NCBI GenBank assembly: GCA_947623755.1 | Contig: CANQHB010000039.1 | Coordinates: forward strand, 1-7,434 | Direction of reading: 5' to 3' | From: an uncultured Bacilli bacterium | GTDB taxonomy: Bacteria; Bacillota_I; Bacilli_A; RF39; UBA660 | DNA length: 7,434 bases | Part shown: positions 5,261-7,434 of the stretch, one piece after another | Numbering within the stretch: the stretch's first letter is position 1 | How the letters are laid out: each line of letters opens with the position of its first letter | The notes under the pieces: model-generated | Databases searched by the model: none | What the model was told of the DNA's origin: nothing | Seen by the model: the letters and a program-made list of their open reading frames with translations, nothing else | Program-made: the position numbers and the translations under genes

Positions 5261-5266
5261 AGTGAT
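5261..5266 (+). promoter_or_regulatory. Weak ribosome-binding site deciding the start at 5271
   Basis: AGTGAT matches the GTGAT part of the extended Shine-Dalgarno sequence and sits 4 bases before ATG 5271. The in-frame GTG at 5262 lies inside it and is rejected as a start for that reason. Confidence 0.45.
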
Positions 5267-5270
5267 ATCT

Positions 5271-6200
5271 ATGAAAGAAAGCCTAAATTATTATTATAAC
5301 TTAAATATATCTGAAGTCTTAAAATATAATGAAATTTATTATTTTAAATTAAATAATCAAGAATATTATTTTGTTCCCCTAAAAAGGCAAGAAAAAGAAT
5401 TAACTGATATTCTTGCAGTATCCGAAGAATTAAAAAGTCGCCATATTTTTGTTCATGCTCTAATTCCCAATATTTTTAATACAGTTATCACTAATGTTTA
5501 TAATACTAATTATTGCTTGTTAATGCCCTATGGCGATACCAAAGAAGAAATTACTTTACCAGCTTTAATAAGCTTTAATAAAAGTTTAGTTTTAAACTCA
5601 CTTAAAAGTAATTTATATCGTCTTTCTTGGGCTAACTTATGGAGCCAAAAAATTGATTATTTTGAATATCAAATATCCGAATTAGGTAAAGATAAAGAAC
5701 TTATTCTAAATAGTTTTAGCTACTACATCGGTTTAGGTGAAAATGCCATTAGTTATGTTAATAATGCCACTCTAAAATATAAACCCACCCCAAGTGATAA
5801 AATTTGTTTATCCCATCGTCGGATTGGTTTTCCTAATTATAAATTAAATTACTTAAATCCGTTAAGTTTTATCTTTGATTTAGAAGTCCGAGACCTGGCG
5901 GAATTTTTAAAGAGTGCTTTCTTTGCTAATGAAGACACCTTAAGTTATTTAAAAGAAGCCCTAAAATCAAATACTTACTCAATCTATAGTCTTTCTTTAC
6001 TTTATGGTCGTCTATTATATCCCACTTATTATTTTGATTTATATGAACGCATTATGAATAATGAAGAAAGTGAAGAACTCTTACTTCCGATTTTAGAAAA
6101 AGCCCCTAAATATGAATTATTCTTAAAAGAAGCTTACTTAGAAATAAGTAAATATGCTCCAATTGATAGAATTGAATGGCTCTTAAAAAAAGAGTTATAA
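5271..6200 (+). CDS. yutH: YutH-like spore coat protein of the CotS family (probable pseudokinase)
   Basis: A 309-residue protein. The best landmark is CLSHRRIGFPNY at residues 179-190 followed by NPLSFIFDLEVRDLAEFL at 196-213. This matches the YutH pattern in which the kinase catalytic loop has become 'C-x-S/C-H-x-R' and the brace keeps 'NP-x-x-F-x-x-D … RD-x-A-E'. In active aminoglycoside-phosphotransferase folds the loop would be HGD-x-x-x-x-N; here it is His182-Arg-Arg184, so the catalytic aspartate is absent. B. subtilis YutH is a spore-coat-associated protein, and I infer a structural role at the forespore surface. The ATG at 5271 is preferred to the in-frame GTG at 5262. The 3' end overlaps the stop of the convergent Nfu gene by 6 bases. 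It is the second CotS-type protein in the window, and clearly different in sequence from the YsxE-like one. Confidence 0.72.
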   Translation: MKESLNYYYNLNISEVLKYNEIYYFKLNNQEYYFVPLKRQEKELTDILAVSEELKSRHIFVHALIPNIFNTVITNVYNTNYCLLMPYGDTKEEITLPALISFNKSLVLNSLKSNLYRLSWANLWSQKIDYFEYQISELGKDKELILNSFSYYIGLGENAISYVNNATLKYKPTPSDKICLSHRRIGFPNYKLNYLNPLSFIFDLEVRDLAEFLKSAFFANEDTLSYLKEALKSNTYSIYSLSLLYGRLLYPTYYFDLYERIMNNEESEELLLPILEKAPKYELFLKEAYLEISKYAPIDRIEWLLKKEL

Positions 6201-6419
6201 TGTAACATTAATAACTCCTTCAATTTCTGGTACTTGTTCTTTTAAATAAGCTTCTATTCCATATGTAATGGTTTCATCCTGAAATCCACAATTTTGACAA
6301 GCCCCTGTAAGTTTAATATAAACAAATTTATCTTCATAACGAATAAATTCAATATCGCCCCCATCTTGATTTAAAAGGGGTCTTAAATCCTCAATTAATT
6401 CCTTTATTTTACTTTCCAT
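6195..6419 (-). CDS. nfu: Nfu-type iron-sulfur cluster scaffold/carrier (NifU C-terminal domain, YutI-like)
   Basis: A 74-residue protein consisting only of the NifU C-terminal domain: LRPLLNQDGGDIEFI at residues 12-26, a VYIKLTGAC strand leading to the cluster-binding pair Cys41-Gln-Asn-Cys44 followed by Gly, then the helix DETITYGIEAYLKEQVPEI and the final GVINV strand. The two cysteines are the known ligands by which an Nfu dimer holds a [4Fe-4S] cluster for delivery to client proteins in the cytoplasm. Length is close to that of YutI of Bacillus. The start is taken at the second of two nearby ATGs because AGGAG directly abuts the first one (6425) but lies 6 bases from the second (6419). 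It is divergent from the S1-domain gene, and its 3' end overlaps the YutH-like gene. Confidence 0.92.
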   Translation of the reverse strand: MESKIKELIEDLRPLLNQDGGDIEFIRYEDKFVYIKLTGACQNCGFQDETITYGIEAYLKEQVPEIEGVINVTL

Positions 6420-6425
6420 ATGCAT

Positions 6426-6430
6426 CTCCT
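6426..6430 (-). promoter_or_regulatory. Ribosome-binding site that decides the nfu start
   Basis: AGGAG on the minus strand touches the ATG at 6425 with no spacer but has a 6-base spacer to the ATG at 6419. This makes the product begin Met-Glu-Ser-Lys rather than Met-His-Met-Glu. Confidence 0.65.
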
Positions 6431-6436
6431 AAAGAC

Positions 6437-6465
6437 ATTATATGTGAAAAAACTCCCAAAGTAAA
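6437..6465 (-). promoter_or_regulatory. sigma-A promoter of nfu
   Basis: On the minus strand TTTACT (6460-6465), 17-base spacer, TATAAT (6437-6442). It faces and overlaps the promoter region of the divergent S1-domain gene, so the two may compete for RNA polymerase. Confidence 0.6.
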
Positions 6466-6473
6466 GAAAAATA

Positions 6474-6482
6474 TGCTATAAT
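6474..6482 (+). promoter_or_regulatory. Extended -10 promoter of the S1-domain gene
   Basis: TGCTATAAT is a perfect extended -10 element. The -35 position at 17 bases (TCCCAA) is poor, which the extended element may offset. The box ends 16 bases before the ATG, almost touching the GTGGTGA ribosome-binding site. Confidence 0.55.
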
Positions 6483-6488
6483 TTAAGT

Positions 6489-6493
6489 GGTGA
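6489..6493 (+). promoter_or_regulatory. Ribosome-binding site that decides the S1 gene start
   Basis: GGTGA lies 5 bases before ATG 6499. The in-frame GTG codons at 6487 and 6490 are within or adjacent to the site and are not taken as starts. Confidence 0.55.
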
Positions 6494-6498
6494 AATAT

Positions 6499-6840
6499 AT
6501 GTATAAAAAAGGTGACATCGTAAAATGTACCATAAGTGGCTTTAAAGAATATGGCATATTTGTTAAAGTAGATGATAATTATGATGGTTTAATTCATATT
6601 TCAGAAATATCTGAAAGTTTTGTTCGTAATGTTACAGATTATGGCGAAATAGGGGATACTATCTTTGCTTTAGTTTTAGAAGTAGATGAGGATAATAACC
6701 ATTTAAAATTATCTATTAAAAACTTAAATTATAAAGTTGATGGTAAAAGTATGCAAGAAAGAGACAATGATGGCTTTTTACCTTTAAAAAATAAATTAAA
6801 CGGTTGGATTACGGAAAAATTACAAGAAATCAAAAAATAA
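6499..6840 (+). CDS. S1-domain RNA-binding protein (YugI/GSP13/CvfD type)
   Basis: A 113-residue protein with one S1 domain at residues 2-75: KGDIVKCTISGFKEYGIFVK, then the loop DDNYDGLIHISEIS, GEIGDTIFALVLEVD and HLKLSIKNL. Phe and His residues of the S1 RNA-binding face (in GIFV and LIHIS) are present. The C-terminal tail GFLPLKNKLNGWITEKLQEI (93-112) matches the helical tail seen in the single-S1 Firmicutes proteins GSP13/YugI and CvfD, which associate with ribosomes or RNA and affect translation. The start is ATG 6499 with GGTGA upstream; in-frame GTGs at 6487 and 6490 are part of the ribosome-binding region. No terminator hairpin with a T-run follows, and the next gene has its own strong promoter. 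Confidence 0.85.
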   Translation: MYKKGDIVKCTISGFKEYGIFVKVDDNYDGLIHISEISESFVRNVTDYGEIGDTIFALVLEVDEDNNHLKLSIKNLNYKVDGKSMQERDNDGFLPLKNKLNGWITEKLQEIKK

Positions 6841-6880
6841 GTTTGCATTTATCTTAATAATAGCTTACAATATAGATAAC

Positions 6881-6908
6881 TTGACAATTACCAAAAATTA
6901 TGTATAAT
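6881..6908 (+). promoter_or_regulatory. Near-consensus sigma-A promoter of the lipoprotein gene
   Basis: Perfect TTGACA (6881-6886), 16-base spacer and perfect TATAAT (6903-6908). It is the strongest promoter in the window by sequence and suggests high vegetative expression. It is followed by a leader of about 25 bases with GAGGGGAT before the ATG. Confidence 0.75.
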
Positions 6909-6940
6909 AGAAGCACATTTAAGTTTGAGGGGATATAATT

Positions 6941-7434
6941 ATGAAAAAATACCAATTAATTAAAAAACGTTTAGCGGCTTTAGGCTTAGCAGCTATTATT
7001 ACTTTAACCGGATGTGGTGGTAAAAACCATGAATCTAAAACACCGGACATAAGCACTAAGCCAAGCATTAGTGATTTTGTTGATACACCCGATGAAAGTG
7101 TAGATATTACCGAAACACTAACACCTGAGTTAAATGAAACTCCGGATATTAGTATTACTCCGGATGAAAGTATCGAAGAGTCGGTAGTAACTCCGAGTCT
7201 TGAGCCTGAAAAAGAAAAAGATAAAGATAAAGAGCCTGCAGTAGCTACTCCTGAAAAAGTAACACCATCAAGTAAACCAACAGTTACTCCAACCGAGACT
7301 CCTACCCATACTCATGCATATGGCGCTTGGACTAGTTATGATGATACTAAAGAAATTAGAACTTGTGCTTGTGGTGAAATAGAAACTAAAGACCATCAAT
7401 ATGTTACTAAAACTACTACTACTAAAGATTTAAA
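6941..7434 (+). CDS. Surface lipoprotein with Thr/Pro/Glu stalk and a Cys/His-containing module (partial, 3' cut)
   Basis: The first 164 codons are present; the gene runs off the right edge. Residues 1-24 are a lipoprotein signal peptide: basic MKKYQLIKKR, a hydrophobic LAALGLAAIITL core and the lipobox Leu-Thr-Gly-Cys with Cys25 as the lipidated residue. Residues 26-124 are a low-complexity stalk rich in Thr, Pro, Glu, Asp and Ser, with imperfect repeats such as TPDES and PDIS and a Lys/Glu/Asp cluster near 88-98. From about residue 125 comes HTHAYGAWTSYDDTKEIRTC, then Ala-Cys-Gly and a later His, a His/Cys pattern that I have seen repeated in surface proteins of gut Firmicutes but cannot name. 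It could bind a metal, but that is inference. The start is backed by GAGGGGAT and the strong promoter. Confidence 0.82.
   Translation, partial: MKKYQLIKKRLAALGLAAIITLTGCGGKNHESKTPDISTKPSISDFVDTPDESVDITETLTPELNETPDISITPDESIEESVVTPSLEPEKEKDKDKEPAVATPEKVTPSSKPTVTPTETPTHTHAYGAWTSYDDTKEIRTCACGEIETKDHQYVTKTTTTKDL

Noticed and set aside
6850..6878. TTATCT … AGATAA inverted repeat downstream of the S1-domain gene as a terminator
   Set aside because: The stem is six AT-rich pairs with a large loop and no T-run follows; it is unlikely to terminate transcription.
1..7434. CRISPR array, tRNA or rRNA genes, insertion-sequence ends
   Set aside because: I found no regularly spaced direct repeats, no tRNA-like cloverleaf or conserved rRNA stretch, and no transposase or paired terminal repeats in either strand by reading.

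Overview
The window reads as chromosomal DNA from a very AT-rich, compact member of the Bacilli (Bacillota) that uses the standard genetic code. The assignment rests on gene families (a YutD-like protein, an Nfu/YutI-like protein, an S1 protein of the YugI/CvfD type, L28, and spore-coat proteins of the SpoVID, YsxE and YutH types), on Shine-Dalgarno sites of the AGGAGG/GGTGAT type, and on sigma-A style promoters. A lipoprotein with a Thr/Pro/Glu stalk and a Cys-x-Cys-Gly module would suit a gut-associated, probably uncultured lineage, but that is inference.

Layout, left to right. (1) 1-197: the 3' end of a + strand gene resembling the C-terminus of ORF6N-domain proteins. It converges with a minus-strand DUF6512-like membrane protein (194-715), which lies downstream of a short, cysteine-free L28 gene (770-931, minus). 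(2) 1059-2691: a two-gene spore-coat operon, SpoVID-like (N-terminal morphogenetic domain plus C-terminal LysM) and YsxE-like (CotS-family pseudokinase). This is the same order as spoVID-ysxE in Bacillus, and it is preceded by a plausible sigma-E promoter. (3) 2672-2860 (minus): a small two-helix membrane protein. (4) 2861-3196: an intergenic region with a well-formed but unrecognised small-RNA unit: promoter, 5' hairpin, and long terminator hairpin enclosing a structured, C-rich loop. (5) 3197-4326: an unrecognised tail-anchored protein followed by a YutD-like protein. (6) 4375-5220: a three-part protein (DUF1292-like domain, Pro/Ala linker, coiled coil) ending at a clear intrinsic terminator. 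(7) 5271-6200: a YutH-like spore-coat pseudokinase, convergent with an Nfu-type Fe-S protein (6195-6419, minus). (8) 6499-6840: an S1-domain RNA-binding protein divergent from Nfu. (9) 6941-7434: the first 164 codons of a lipoprotein behind a near-consensus promoter.

Two themes link the region. First, at least three genes (SpoVID-, YsxE- and YutH-like) point to spore-coat assembly around the forespore; both kinase-fold proteins have lost the catalytic aspartates and are probably scaffolds. Second, the genome is tightly packed: three convergent gene pairs overlap at their 3' ends, and several promoters sit so close to the ribosome-binding site that the expected transcript would begin in or next to the Shine-Dalgarno sequence. 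The best candidate for something undescribed is the small-RNA unit at about 2965-3099.
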